36,523 bases of DNA, taken from NCBI GenBank assembly GCA_944322335.1, contig CALUOU010000016.1:1-36523 (forward strand), written 5' to 3'. The stretch comes from an uncultured Bacteroides sp. Lineage in GTDB: Bacteria; Bacteroidota; Bacteroidia; Bacteroidales; Bacteroidaceae. Position numbers and translations under genes: made by a program. The notes beneath the pieces were generated by a model. It had not been told where the DNA came from. It worked only from the letters and a program-made list of their open reading frames with translations, and made no database searches. This document shows, piece after piece, positions 1-9,993 of this stretch (position 1 is its first letter; every line of letters begins with the position of its first letter).

Positions 1-49
1 AATCCCCCTCCCCTATCGCCCCGTTGCCGGCATATAGGGAAGGGGGAAT
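1..49 (-). terminator. Strong hairpin downstream of the xylan operon, probable terminator
   Basis: An inverted repeat pairs positions 3-9 with 41-47 and 11-16 with 34-39, with a single C/A mismatch (10/40) between the two blocks. The stem is about 13 bp and very GC-rich (CCCCCT ... AGGGGG). The loop, 17-33, can form a further GCC/GGC stem. It starts 33 bp beyond the stop codon of the last gene of the minus-strand operon, so it most likely ends that transcript or protects its 3' end. Any U-tract on the minus strand would lie outside the window. Confidence 0.7.
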
Positions 50-81
50 GAATTTACAATGTTCTAATAAAGAGAGCCGAA

Positions 82-2340
82 TTATTCAGTCACCACCTCA
101 TCCGGTGCTGCATACGGCGGAACGATTTCACGTCCTGCCAGACCGTTGGCAAAACCTGCATAGGTCGGTTTGCGGTTGTAATTAAGATCCCACAGACCGA
201 CAGGCTCACCGCCTCTCCAGCCGGAATCAGCAGGGCTATCAGTCATACACCACTGCGTGATGCCATATTGCTGAGCTTGCGGAATGATTTCAAAGTATTT
301 ATCAATGATAAATTTATAGAAATCAGCCATCTTCAGCTGAATGTCATACGTGATGTCTTCCGTCTTCAGACCTTCGCTAAAGGCATCTTCCGTCACGCCC
401 ATATCCAGCTCGGAAATCTTCACCAGTTTACCTGATTCAGCCAGAATCTTGAACATATTGACAATGGCATCTTCCTGTGCTTTCTGGTCATTTTCATTCA
501 ATTTCAAGCTGACATGCATTTGTGTACCAATACCATCAATTTTGGTTACACCATCCGATTCCCAACGACGAATCCATTCAACCAAACTTCTCGCTTTCTG
601 ATTGCCGTCCCACCAAGACTCCAAGTTGAAGTCGTTGATAAACAGCTTCAGATCGGACGGATTGCCGCCAAATTCAGCAAAACGTTCACGAGCCAAACGG
701 ATAATGGTACGCACATAGTCGAGATCACCCAGATAGTCCGTCCAATAGAAATTGGTGGAAGGATCACCATTGGAAGCATTCTGCAATTCATAGATGCCAT
801 CACCATCTTTATCCTCACCCGATACCGTTTCATTGGCCGCATCCCAAGCAGTCACATAACCGCCACAAGCTTCCATCATACCGGTAATCCAGTTGTCCAG
901 CGCCCAAGTCAACGTGTCTTTCTTCAATTCAGGATCCATTGGAACCACCTGATCACCGCTAACATATCCTTTACCATATTCAGATATACGTTGATACTGG
1001 CCAGGAGTCCAATAAGTCCAACCGTCAATATTGCCACTTTCAAAATCTGAATTAGGAATCAGGTTTGTAGAGGAGCCAGCAGCCGTCAATGAAATGTCAT
1101 CCACCGATATGGTTCCTGCAAATGTACCAAAATTAAAAATCAACTGGTCGATACCACTCGCTTCAGGTGTGAAGTTTTTGGTAATCTGCTTCCAATCAGA
1201 AGTGATCACATCAAATCCGCCTGGATAATATTGTGTATCCGCAGAAGTATTCTTCAAATAGAAGTCCGGCGCATAATCACTGGTAGCCTTTGCCATAAAG
1301 CTCAAGGTATAAGCCGTTCCCTGCTCCAAAGGCTCAGACAAGGTGTACCAGTTTTGAGCCTCATAAACATTGGGTTTCTCTTCATCATTAAACATTTCCA
1401 TACAGTAGCCGCCGTCACCGCCTCCCATAGGAGTTTCCATATGTGACACCTTAATCCACTGCACATCAATTGTACCGGCAAAGTTACCAGTCTGGAACAT
1501 GATGAAGCCGTTCTCATCTACATTAGGCGACAAAGTAACAACTTTCTCACTCCAATCAGAAGAAATATTGACCGAAGTTCCCGGATTAGAAGCCCATGAA
1601 CCTGCTGCAACTGTGATCGATGTCGATTCAGAAGCCTTTGCCATAATTGTAATATTATAGCTAATTCCAGATTTCCAAGGAATTCCATCAGCCACATGAT
1701 ACTGGAAAGCATAGAAAGGATCGATCACTTCCGGATTGTAAATATGCAAATATCCTTCTTCACTGATGGAAATACTTGCTTCCGATCCTTCAGGCTTTTG
1801 ATTCCAATAGTTATAACTTGTATAAGTAGAATAATCGAACATAGCATCCTCTACTTCAACAGGCTCAGCCGGTTCTCCTTCGATCACTTGATCCGCAATC
1901 AGCCCATTCAAATAGTTCAGGTTCTGCTGTGCGTGCCATCCCAAGGTATGCCCATAAATGGTGACCCCGGCTTCCTTGGCAGCTTCAATGAAATTCGTGA
2001 CGGTCGTGAAATTCATCACACCTTCATCATTAACGATGGAAGCGTATTTCATCTCATTTCCCGGAGTCATTTCATCAAAATTGGTGCGGATCAATTCATA
2101 CACCACGCCCTTGTTGATGAAATCATTGGCACCGATGGCACCACCCAAGCGGAAGCCTGGGTGTGCCTGACGGTCTACATACGATTTCAGCACATCGTAG
2201 TTTTTCAAATACTCGTATTGCGCAATGCTCTCAGGCTTCGCCACATCAAACGGAAGTATCTCATCATCCGCACACGATGCAGCCATTACAGCCGTCAATG
2301 CAAGCATCGGAAATAGTTTTATGTATTGTTTCATTTTCAT
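82..2340 (-). CDS. xyn10: GH10 endo-1,4-beta-xylanase lipoprotein with two inserted CBM4/9-like modules
   Basis: This 752-residue protein cleaves the xylan backbone, probably at the outer face of the outer membrane. A lipoprotein signal ends in AASC (Cys23). The GH10 barrel is split. The first part (about residues 43-150) carries the conserved GHTLGWH motif at 130-136. A long insert (about 155-465) holds two similar beta-sandwich carbohydrate-binding modules of CBM4/9 type, each with FxTGNFAGTI or FNFGTFAGTI-like text. The barrel then resumes at DTLTWALDNWITGM. The acid/base is Glu504 in WDAANE and the nucleophile is Glu644 in ISELD. It is the last gene of the operon, 15 bp after xusE, matching the xusA-E-xyn10 order known from Prevotella and Bacteroides. 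The insert arrangement is known for surface xylanases of these genera. Confidence 0.95.
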   Translation of the reverse strand: MKMKQYIKLFPMLALTAVMAASCADDEILPFDVAKPESIAQYEYLKNYDVLKSYVDRQAHPGFRLGGAIGANDFINKGVVYELIRTNFDEMTPGNEMKYASIVNDEGVMNFTTVTNFIEAAKEAGVTIYGHTLGWHAQQNLNYLNGLIADQVIEGEPAEPVEVEDAMFDYSTYTSYNYWNQKPEGSEASISISEEGYLHIYNPEVIDPFYAFQYHVADGIPWKSGISYNITIMAKASESTSITVAAGSWASNPGTSVNISSDWSEKVVTLSPNVDENGFIMFQTGNFAGTIDVQWIKVSHMETPMGGGDGGYCMEMFNDEEKPNVYEAQNWYTLSEPLEQGTAYTLSFMAKATSDYAPDFYLKNTSADTQYYPGGFDVITSDWKQITKNFTPEASGIDQLIFNFGTFAGTISVDDISLTAAGSSTNLIPNSDFESGNIDGWTYWTPGQYQRISEYGKGYVSGDQVVPMDPELKKDTLTWALDNWITGMMEACGGYVTAWDAANETVSGEDKDGDGIYELQNASNGDPSTNFYWTDYLGDLDYVRTIIRLARERFAEFGGNPSDLKLFINDFNLESWWDGNQKARSLVEWIRRWESDGVTKIDGIGTQMHVSLKLNENDQKAQEDAIVNMFKILAESGKLVKISELDMGVTEDAFSEGLKTEDITYDIQLKMADFYKFIIDKYFEIIPQAQQYGITQWCMTDSPADSGWRGGEPVGLWDLNYNRKPTYAGFANGLAGREIVPPYAAPDEVVTE

Positions 2341-2355
2341 ACTCTTTTTACGTTA

Positions 2356-3366
2356 TTATTGTCTTACCACGGTAAACCATTCGCCAGCCACCTGACGGTC
2401 ACGCATCACGAGCGTGTCCTGAGTAGCATATTGCGTACCGCCCAGATCTACGGTATAGTCTAAGTAAAGCACATCGCGGTCTTTGCCGTTGAAGGAATTC
2501 TTCTCGCCTTTCACAACGTATTCGCCGGAACCCGATACGGTGCAACCCGGCGTGTCTGTACTGAGGGTACAGTCATCCCCATCGAATGTGAGCAGGATGT
2601 TGCAATCCGTTCCGCCTACGTTCAGTGCCCACGCAGCCTGCTGCAAGGAACGGGTCGTAAATTCCACCACCTCGTCATCCTCCACATACTGTTGATGGCG
2701 TACTACTGTTGTTGAAGAACCGCCCGTAGAGATTCTGTCCACACCTCGGCGCAGATACACAGCGTCCCACGGATTGACGTATTTCACCGCATAATAGATG
2801 AAGTTCTTAGGCTGTACAGACCAATCTTCTTCCACAACAATGTCTGGATTGTCCACCTTAGGCGTACCCGAAAGGATCGTATCTGCATTCTGCACATCCG
2901 TCATCCGCAAAGGGATCACATAGGTGTTCTCAATGGACTTGGGATCAGCAAAAAACGCATTCGTCAACTGCACTTCCACTCCACCCATGATCTGGCCGGA
3001 AGGAATGACAATCTTGTCAGAAGCCAACTGATAATAGTTGGAAGGCATAGGCTCCACTTTCGAACCTGTGCTGAAATAGAGGTTGTCGCACATGGAATTG
3101 TCGACCACAAAGCTGATCGTCCGATCCATCTCGTTCTCATACACACCTCCCATGGTAGCCATGATCTTGCATTTGTGCTGGTTGTCGAGCGAGTTGTCAA
3201 ACACCTCATCGTTGCCCAAATACAAAGTACGCACCGGGTATTGATACGAAAAATAGACGGAAGTATAGTCATAGTCGGGAAACGACCAGTCTCTGTTTTC
3301 GCACGCCGACAAGAATACCAGCGAAACCAATGCCAATATAGATGTTGTTTTTCTCATTTTCTTCAT
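2356..3366 (-). CDS. xusE: SusE-position surface glycan-binding lipoprotein (DUF1735/DUF4361 type)
   Basis: The 336-residue lipoprotein has a signal peptide ending in LSAC (Cys22). Its layout fits the BT_3987-like family: an N-terminal DUF1735 beta-sandwich (about 30-160) followed by a DUF4361-type C-terminal domain that begins near the segment FIYYAVKYVNPWDAVYLRRG. Such proteins sit downstream of SusC/SusD pairs and are thought to hold polysaccharide at the cell surface; no catalytic motif is visible. Gene position, between the second SusD and the GH10 xylanase, is that of xusE. Spacing to xusD is 29 bp and to the xylanase 15 bp, so one transcript is likely. The family assignment rests on overall resemblance and position; the xylan ligand is inferred from context. 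Confidence 0.8.
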   Translation of the reverse strand: MKKMRKTTSILALVSLVFLSACENRDWSFPDYDYTSVYFSYQYPVRTLYLGNDEVFDNSLDNQHKCKIMATMGGVYENEMDRTISFVVDNSMCDNLYFSTGSKVEPMPSNYYQLASDKIVIPSGQIMGGVEVQLTNAFFADPKSIENTYVIPLRMTDVQNADTILSGTPKVDNPDIVVEEDWSVQPKNFIYYAVKYVNPWDAVYLRRGVDRISTGGSSTTVVRHQQYVEDDEVVEFTTRSLQQAAWALNVGGTDCNILLTFDGDDCTLSTDTPGCTVSGSGEYVVKGEKNSFNGKDRDVLYLDYTVDLGGTQYATQDTLVMRDRQVAGEWFTVVRQ

Positions 3367-3395
3367 TGCTTTTTATTCGTTTCAAGTTTCTGTTA

Positions 3396-5174
3396 TTACC
3401 AGCCCGCATTCTGCTGCAAAGCATCAAACTTCAACATTTCCGAGTAAGGAATGGGGCCGTAAGTCATATAGTCCTCATAATGACGCTCTTCCACCTCAAA
3501 CGGAGTATAAGTTCCACCGCTGATGCGAATACCCATGGCCGGCTCGTCCAGTGGAAGTTCCCAACGGCGCATATCCCAGAAACGGAATCCTTCGAAGCAA
3601 AGCTCCAGACGGCGTTCGTTGCGGATCAGCTCGCGCATGGCAGCCTGATCGCCTTTGATGCTCTCCAAATAAGGATCACCGTTGTCGAGACCTACTCCAC
3701 CACGTTGACGGATGGCCTTGATCACATCGTAAGCGGAGAAGCCGAACGAGCCGGTACCTTGCGGTCCCCAAGCCTCGTTGGCCGCCTCGGCATAGTTCAG
3801 GAAGATTTCCGTGTAGCGGATGCGTGGGCTGTAATGCGCCTGACCGTTGTGGGTGCCGCTGGCATTGAGGGTCACATCTTCACGCAAGTGTTTGCGCAAA
3901 TAATAACCGGTACGGGTGGAACGTCCGTTCTCACGGTTCAGACCGTCGTTGTTCGCCGTATTGTCAGCAGCCGTATTGATAACAGTCGGACTCTGGACAC
4001 CCACCGTGCTCCCATTCGTCACAATGTAAAGAGCCAGACGCGGGTCACGGTTGGTGTAAGGATCCTGGTCGTTGTATCCGCTGTTGGGATCTGTGATGGG
4101 ATAACCGTTCGCCATGGGGAAAGCATCCACCAGATTCTGGGTCGGATTGATGTGCCCGTTGCCCAACATGCTGGGCGGGAATTGGGCAAGCTCCAAATCC
4201 GAATTGTTCGTGTTCTTGCCGTTTCTCCACAACATTTCCAATGGATTTTCACCCGCACCGAGTTCATCGATCTCTGTACCGTTCTTATACCACGTATTAC
4301 CCGTAGCAGAGAAACCGGACAGACCTCCGATGCCCTGCAACAGTTCTCCGTTTTCATTGGCGGCATCTTCCCACGTATAGGCAGAGCCTTCGCTGAAAGC
4401 AGGGCTTGCTGCCAGCAGAAGAGCCTTGGCTAAGAAGGCCTTTGCAATGCGCCCGCTCATACGAGTAAGGAATGTTGTGCCAAAGACACGATTGTAATCA
4501 TAAAACTCAACTCCCATATTCTGGTAATATTGGGGCATTTCTGCATTGGATGCCACATCCCCGTAGTCAAGCGGCAAAATTTCCAAAGCAGCATCCACAT
4601 CATCGGAAATAGCCTGAATACATTCATCCAAGGTGTTACGAGCCAAATTGAAATTGCTGCTCACATCTTCCATATAGTTAACGATAGGAACACCCAACAA
4701 CTGGCCATCTTGCGTCCATCCTGCATGAGCCTGAAGAAGGTAAAACATGTTCATGGCACGCAAGCCGTAAGCCTCACCTTTCAGACGATTACGGAAAAGC
4801 TGATTAACGATCTCATCCTCAGCAAAAGTAGTCTGATCCACTTCGTTCAGAAACATGTTGAGGTATTGGATGGCCGCCTTGCAACCGTCCCATTGGTTCA
4901 TGGGGTTGTTGTTGGAAGTCCAAGAGCCGGTAGCCATCAGCAGGTAAGAATCGCTGGTCTGATTGGTCACCGCATCGTCCGTAGCCACATCGTTGAACGA
5001 CTGCGAGTTGTAAGGGTTGCGCGTGTAGGCGTTGGCCAAGATACCTTCGGCAAAGACCGGATCATTGCGTCCGTCTTCGAGTGCCTTGTTGTTCTCAATG
5101 GCCGGCTCAAACAGGTCGTCGCATCCCGTCAACACGGTGGCTGCTGCAAAAGCTAAAAGAAATATCTTTTTCAT
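3396..5174 (-). CDS. xusD: SusD/RagB-family glycan-binding outer membrane lipoprotein (second pair)
   Basis: This 592-residue SusD-like lipoprotein has a signal ending in LTGC (Cys18) followed by DDLFEPAIENNK, typical of the family start. The N-terminal TPR-like helices and the conserved C-terminal part are both present: LNYAEAANEAWG, AIRQRGGVGL, and RNERRLELCFEGFRFWDMRRW at the usual place. SusD proteins form the lid of the SusC channel and deliver oligosaccharides to it. The partner is the SusC-like gene 28 bp upstream. In the xylan locus this is xusD, the protein of the cluster known to bind xylan in related species; ligand binding here is inferred from synteny with the adjacent GH10 xylanase. 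Confidence 0.92.
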   Translation of the reverse strand: MKKIFLLAFAAATVLTGCDDLFEPAIENNKALEDGRNDPVFAEGILANAYTRNPYNSQSFNDVATDDAVTNQTSDSYLLMATGSWTSNNNPMNQWDGCKAAIQYLNMFLNEVDQTTFAEDEIVNQLFRNRLKGEAYGLRAMNMFYLLQAHAGWTQDGQLLGVPIVNYMEDVSSNFNLARNTLDECIQAISDDVDAALEILPLDYGDVASNAEMPQYYQNMGVEFYDYNRVFGTTFLTRMSGRIAKAFLAKALLLAASPAFSEGSAYTWEDAANENGELLQGIGGLSGFSATGNTWYKNGTEIDELGAGENPLEMLWRNGKNTNNSDLELAQFPPSMLGNGHINPTQNLVDAFPMANGYPITDPNSGYNDQDPYTNRDPRLALYIVTNGSTVGVQSPTVINTAADNTANNDGLNRENGRSTRTGYYLRKHLREDVTLNASGTHNGQAHYSPRIRYTEIFLNYAEAANEAWGPQGTGSFGFSAYDVIKAIRQRGGVGLDNGDPYLESIKGDQAAMRELIRNERRLELCFEGFRFWDMRRWELPLDEPAMGIRISGGTYTPFEVEERHYEDYMTYGPIPYSEMLKFDALQQNAGW

Positions 5175-5202
5175 GAATTCAAATCTTTAGGGTTTAGTTG
5201 AA

Positions 5203-8046
5203 TTAAAAGCCGATCTTGAAACCGATGTTGTAGAAGCGGTTCTGAGGAGCCGCGCCCGTGGTCAGTTCCAGTGTCTCACGTTCCTTGGAGATGGTCAGCA
5301 GGTTGGTGGCGTAAGCGTACACCGAGAGGTTGTTGATGACCGTTCCACGGAAAAGCGAGCGGGGCAGGTCGTAGGTGAGCTGCACCTTCGTGAGGTTGAA
5401 GCGGTTGGTGCTGTACATCCAGAAGTCCGAGTTGCGGAAGTTGTGGGTGTTGCTCTGCGTGGTCAGACGCGGATAGGTGGCCGTTTCGGCTGTCTCCGGT
5501 GTCCAACGGCCGCGCACCACTTCGGAATACTTGCCGTCGCCATAGACCCAATAGTAGTTGCTGCTCTTCATGGCAGTTCCGCCAAAATAGCCGGCACCGG
5601 CCACAAACAGTGTCAGATCTTTCCACTTCAGGGTAACGTTCAGACCCATGGTGAAGGGGGAACCTTGCCAGCCCCAGCGCTCGCCAAGGTAAACCTCATC
5701 TTTGTCATCGATCACGCCGTCACCGTTCTGATCCACATACTTCAGGTCACCTGGCTTCACCTCGCCAAAGGTAGAAGAAGGAGAATTCTTCACATCTTCT
5801 TCATCTTTATAAAATCCGTCGGTCACATACCCCCAGACAGCATCCGTCGGCTTGCCTTCCCGATAACGATAGTCCTCGTCATACATCTCATCCACCTTGT
5901 CGTTGTTGTTGGTGAAATAAGTACCGGTCAATCCGACACCCAAATCGAAATCACCGAATTTATCGTTGTAATTGATGGCGAAATCGAAACCCTTGCGGGA
6001 AGTGCCATTGAAATTGGTGTAGGGGATCAAAGTACTTTCAGGCCAATAGGAGAAAAAGTAGCTTGGGAAGTTGTTGCGCGACTGCACGGGCAGGCCACTC
6101 AGGCTGTTCATGAAGTAGTTGGCATCCAAGGTAAACATCTTCTTCAGGAAAGAAGCCCGCAAGCCTACGCTGAACTCCTTGCGTTTTACGAAGTCCAGAT
6201 CGTAGTTCGCACCCCGGCGAGCCTCAGTGGCATGGCTCTGGTTACCGTCACCCCAGCCCCACCAAGCACCGTTAGCCTGGTCGAAAGTGGACTCATACAT
6301 ATAGTATTCCGTAAAGTCCGTATCGGTGTGCAGGATAGACCCGGAAGCCGTCACGATCAAGTCGTCCACAATGGGAGAATCTTCCAGGAAACCTTCCTTG
6401 GACAGTCTCCAGCCCAAGGTGAGTGAAGGCGAAAAGGCGTTGCGGTTGTTTTCCGGCAAACGGGCAGAATGGATCAAAGCACCGCCGAAGCTGACATAAT
6501 ACTTGTTCAGGTAGTCGTAGTCCAACTGGATGCCAAGATTGACATTGCTGCTCTTGTGATAGACACCGCTCTCTCCTCTCTGCCAACCGGAAGCGATCAA
6601 CATGGCCGAGACGTTGTGGGCCTTGGCAAACTGACGCTGGTAGTTCACCTGAGCTGAGAACGACATGGTCTGGCGGTTGTAGCTGTCAGCCAGATTCTGT
6701 GTACCGGTATGTTCATCTATGCCATACTTGGTCAGGCCGATGATGACATCCTTGCCATTCACCTGTCCCCATTGAGGCTCGTAAACCGCATAAGAGTTGC
6801 TATAAAACTTATTGTAAGTTGTCGCATAGTCCACGGCATACTTGGCATTGAACGAAAGTCCTTCCAAAAGCATGGAAAGATTAATGTTCACACCCATATC
6901 AAACTGATACTGACGGCTCGTGTACGTGTTCACACCGGCGACCAACAGGTTGGCCAACTCGTTGGTCTGGTCAAGAGAAGTACCACCCAACAGGTACTTG
7001 CCATCAATCACGTTCTGGCTGGAATTTACCAAATTCCAAGAGCTTTCATCGTATGGCATCAGCAGATCCAGCGGCAAAAGCGGCGTGATGCGGTTGGGGC
7101 GAAGGGTGGAAGCAGCTGTCCAGAAGTTGCCGCGCGCTCCCTTTCCGTCGTAGAAAGTGGCATTGGCATCAGCATAGGCATCCACATAGTCACTCAGCTT
7201 CACATCGATGTTACCACGGACACTGAAGCGGGTGGTGCGGTCGTTGTCTGCCTCGCCAAACTTCACCAATGAACCGATGTTGTAGAGGTTGATGTTGGTG
7301 TAGAACCTGGCGCGTTCGGAGCCGCCGGAAATCTCCGCCGTCACATCCGTCTCGTTGTATGCCTTCTTCAGATAGTCGTCCGAATAAAGGTTGACATCCG
7401 GATAACGGTACGGACTCAATCCGGAAGCCGTGTTGTAAATCTGCTCAGGCGTATAGAGGGGATCCAAGCCATCGTTGGCGCGAGCCTCGTTGTAGAGGGT
7501 CATGTATTCCGCTCCGCCCAAATACTTGGGATAGCTGATGGGCACGTGGAAGCCCGTATTGCCGCGCACATCGATGCGGGTTTTGCCCACCTTTCCGCGC
7601 TTGGTCGTAATGCAGATCACGCCATCGGCCGCCTGGCTACCGTAGAGCACCACAGCCGCCGCCCCTTTGAGGAAGGTGATCTGCTCGATTTCAGACGGCA
7701 TCACGTTGTTGGCGTCACGGGGCACACCGTCCACCAGACAAAGATAAGAGCCATCCATACCCCAGAGGCTGTTTCCGTTCCAACCGCCCACGTAGTTCTG
7801 CATGTCGGTGAGGCTGTAGGTGATGTAGTTCTTTTCCATGAGTTTCTCAACGTTCACGAAGGAGACACCACCCAGCAAGTCATTTTCATTCACCTTGCGG
7901 AAAGCCACCTGCACCATCTCGCCATCGGTTTCCAGCGTGTCGAGGAACGCTTCCTGGCCTGCCGGCGCTGTTTCCTGAGCAAAACCGCACAAGGAAGAGG
8001 CAGCGAGTGCCATGCATATAATGGATTTGATTCGTATATGTTTCAT
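5203..8046 (-). CDS. xusC: SusC-family TonB-dependent outer membrane transporter (second pair), short N-terminus
   Basis: This 947-residue SusC-like protein transports glycan across the outer membrane. After a Sec signal (cleavage probably after CGFA) comes the plug domain, with LVDGVPRD, ITFLKGAAAVVLYGSQAADGVICITTKRGK and a long beta-barrel ending in aromatic FKIGF, the usual outer membrane signature. Unlike the first SusC of the operon it has no N-terminal carboxypeptidase-D regulatory-like domain and no clear DEVVVVGYG TonB box; the mature chain starts about 50 residues before the plug. The frame is clean, so this is the natural form, as in other shorter SusC proteins. It pairs with the SusD gene 28 bp downstream. 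Confidence 0.93.
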   Translation of the reverse strand: MKHIRIKSIICMALAASSLCGFAQETAPAGQEAFLDTLETDGEMVQVAFRKVNENDLLGGVSFVNVEKLMEKNYITYSLTDMQNYVGGWNGNSLWGMDGSYLCLVDGVPRDANNVMPSEIEQITFLKGAAAVVLYGSQAADGVICITTKRGKVGKTRIDVRGNTGFHVPISYPKYLGGAEYMTLYNEARANDGLDPLYTPEQIYNTASGLSPYRYPDVNLYSDDYLKKAYNETDVTAEISGGSERARFYTNINLYNIGSLVKFGEADNDRTTRFSVRGNIDVKLSDYVDAYADANATFYDGKGARGNFWTAASTLRPNRITPLLPLDLLMPYDESSWNLVNSSQNVIDGKYLLGGTSLDQTNELANLLVAGVNTYTSRQYQFDMGVNINLSMLLEGLSFNAKYAVDYATTYNKFYSNSYAVYEPQWGQVNGKDVIIGLTKYGIDEHTGTQNLADSYNRQTMSFSAQVNYQRQFAKAHNVSAMLIASGWQRGESGVYHKSSNVNLGIQLDYDYLNKYYVSFGGALIHSARLPENNRNAFSPSLTLGWRLSKEGFLEDSPIVDDLIVTASGSILHTDTDFTEYYMYESTFDQANGAWWGWGDGNQSHATEARRGANYDLDFVKRKEFSVGLRASFLKKMFTLDANYFMNSLSGLPVQSRNNFPSYFFSYWPESTLIPYTNFNGTSRKGFDFAINYNDKFGDFDLGVGLTGTYFTNNNDKVDEMYDEDYRYREGKPTDAVWGYVTDGFYKDEEDVKNSPSSTFGEVKPGDLKYVDQNGDGVIDDKDEVYLGERWGWQGSPFTMGLNVTLKWKDLTLFVAGAGYFGGTAMKSSNYYWVYGDGKYSEVVRGRWTPETAETATYPRLTTQSNTHNFRNSDFWMYSTNRFNLTKVQLTYDLPRSLFRGTVINNLSVYAYATNLLTISKERETLELTTGAAPQNRFYNIGFKIGF

Positions 8047-8082
8047 TTTCTTAGCTTTTAGTTAATCGTTTATACTCGCTCG

Positions 8083-9990
8083 TTACCAACCGGGATTCTG
8101 GTAGTATTCGGAATAAATATTGACTTCATCCGTCTTGAGCGGCATCCAGTAATGTCTTTCTTTAAATTCACGGGTCAGGATCACCTCTTCCCGCCAGTTG
8201 GCCACTTCGTTCTGGGTGGGATCTTCTTCGTTGAACTCGCCCACACGGTCAAACTCCTGTGAGGTCTTGATGGTGTAAGGATATTCCGTCAACAACAGCC
8301 AACGGCGCAGGTCATTGAAGCGCATTCCCTCGTAAGAGAGTTCCACCGCCCGTTCGCGACGGATTTCGCTGTTGAAGCCTTCCAAAGTGGAAGCATACTT
8401 GGCAGCCATGTCACCGACACCGGCACGCTGACGGATGCGGTTGAAAGCGTCCAAAGCAGTCATGGAGAATCCCGGAGCCGCCCCGTTGGCAGATCCATAG
8501 CCATTGGCTGCCGCCTCGGCATACATCAGGTAGACATCGGCCAAACGCATCCAGCTCACCTGAATGGTCAAAGCATCACCGTAGTCACGCACACCCTCAT
8601 CGTAATAATTTACCTGCAAAGGCGTGAACTTACGCAACAAATATCCCGTGCGGCTCGCCTCCACATCGTCACGGTAATTGCCGCCCGTATAAAGATTGGC
8701 AAACTGAATTTGATTGGCCCGATCTTCATCGCTCAACTTACTCAATGACTGAATGGTTTGCACTCCATCAAAGGTTATGTCGTTGTAGAAACGCGGATCC
8801 CGATCGCGCCACGGATGAGTAGGATCAAAACCAGATTCAGGATCGTCCAAAGGAAGGCCGTTTGCCATGCCGTAATAGTTCACATAATTGGCAGTCGGCA
8901 TGAACAAGCAACTGTTCTGTTCATGTGTCTGAGGAGTGGCCAGGTATTGAGGACCTAAGCTCCATCCTGATCCCATCCACCAATCGTACATGGGAGATTG
9001 GAAAATGGCTTCTGTCGATCCTGGATTCATGGCATTCAACTTGTACGTATAGAATATGTCAGAATAATCCTCGAAAGGCACTAAGGAATACTGTGTCTGT
9101 CCGCTTTCCACCAGCTCCAGCAATTCCGCAAAGGCTTCAGCCGCTCTCTTACAATATTCAGGATCGTAAGAGCGATCGCCATTGGTAGTATAGTTCATCA
9201 GCGGACTGCCGGCCCAGAGCAAATCCTTGCCCAAAAAAGAGAGAGCCATGATCTTGTTGATACGCTGCTGGTTGTTGCCGAAAGTGGCACCACCGGTAGC
9301 TGTGTCATCCCAATTGATGGGCAACAAGTCAGCAGCTCTCCGGAAATCCTCGGCAGCCATATCGGCACACTCCTGATAGGAGAGACGCGGATAACGCAGA
9401 GGTTCAGAAGAAGAAGGCACTTCCGTGAGATAAGGCATGCCGCCAAAATATTGCATCATCATGAAATGAAACCATCCCCTGAAGAAGTAAAGCTGTCCGG
9501 CGATGAGATTGCGCTGCTCCTCCGTGCCTTCGATCATCATACCCAGGTTTTGCAGTCCCATGTTACATTTGCGGATGCCATACCAAGCCAAAGGCCAAAA
9601 GCGTTTTTGCATGCGATCCGTGGAAGTGGCAGACACGTTGTTACCGTCCATCCAACCGGCACCCCAACCGTCAAAACCGGCTTGCCAACCCCAGAAGTCA
9701 CCCAAATCTATTTTATAACCCATAAAATAGTCCTTGCCAAAGGAAATGATCTCATCTTCTCCCCAGTTGAAAGAGTTCTGCCAATAAGTGTGAGCCTGGT
9801 CTGGAAGGCAATAGTAAAGCTCCTCCGTGAATCCTTGGAAATTCTGGAAAGACTTGAAAGCGTCCTCACTGGAAACGATGCTTTCAGGCTCCCGGTCCAG
9901 ATAATCCTCACACGATACCAAACCGAAGGAAGCGGAAAGAAGCCCTGTATAGAATAAGGTTCGTATATAGTGTTTCATCGTCATAATCAT
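8083..9990 (-). CDS. xusB: SusD/RagB-family glycan-binding outer membrane lipoprotein (first pair)
   Basis: A 635-residue SusD homologue with signal peptide and lipobox LVSC (Cys27), followed by EDYLDREPESIVSSEDAF. Conserved C-terminal family text includes YAEAAANGYGSANG, AFNRIRQRAGVGDM, RRERAVELSYEGMRFNDLRRW and a terminal YYQNPGW. It begins only 3 bp after the end of xusA, so the two are almost certainly cotranslated. Three nearby Met codons (residues 1, 3 and 5; 9990, 9984 and 9978) could start it; MKHYIRTLF is the usual form of such signal peptides, so 9978 is equally possible. It is the lid partner of the SusC protein encoded just upstream. Confidence 0.93.
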   Translation of the reverse strand: MIMTMKHYIRTLFYTGLLSASFGLVSCEDYLDREPESIVSSEDAFKSFQNFQGFTEELYYCLPDQAHTYWQNSFNWGEDEIISFGKDYFMGYKIDLGDFWGWQAGFDGWGAGWMDGNNVSATSTDRMQKRFWPLAWYGIRKCNMGLQNLGMMIEGTEEQRNLIAGQLYFFRGWFHFMMMQYFGGMPYLTEVPSSSEPLRYPRLSYQECADMAAEDFRRAADLLPINWDDTATGGATFGNNQQRINKIMALSFLGKDLLWAGSPLMNYTTNGDRSYDPEYCKRAAEAFAELLELVESGQTQYSLVPFEDYSDIFYTYKLNAMNPGSTEAIFQSPMYDWWMGSGWSLGPQYLATPQTHEQNSCLFMPTANYVNYYGMANGLPLDDPESGFDPTHPWRDRDPRFYNDITFDGVQTIQSLSKLSDEDRANQIQFANLYTGGNYRDDVEASRTGYLLRKFTPLQVNYYDEGVRDYGDALTIQVSWMRLADVYLMYAEAAANGYGSANGAAPGFSMTALDAFNRIRQRAGVGDMAAKYASTLEGFNSEIRRERAVELSYEGMRFNDLRRWLLLTEYPYTIKTSQEFDRVGEFNEEDPTQNEVANWREEVILTREFKERHYWMPLKTDEVNIYSEYYQNPGW

Positions 9991-9993
9991 TTT

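Noticed and set aside
5203-8046. XusC as an N-terminally truncated pseudogene
   Set aside because: Signal peptide, plug and barrel are in one clean frame of usual length for short SusC proteins; the absent regulatory domain is a known variant.
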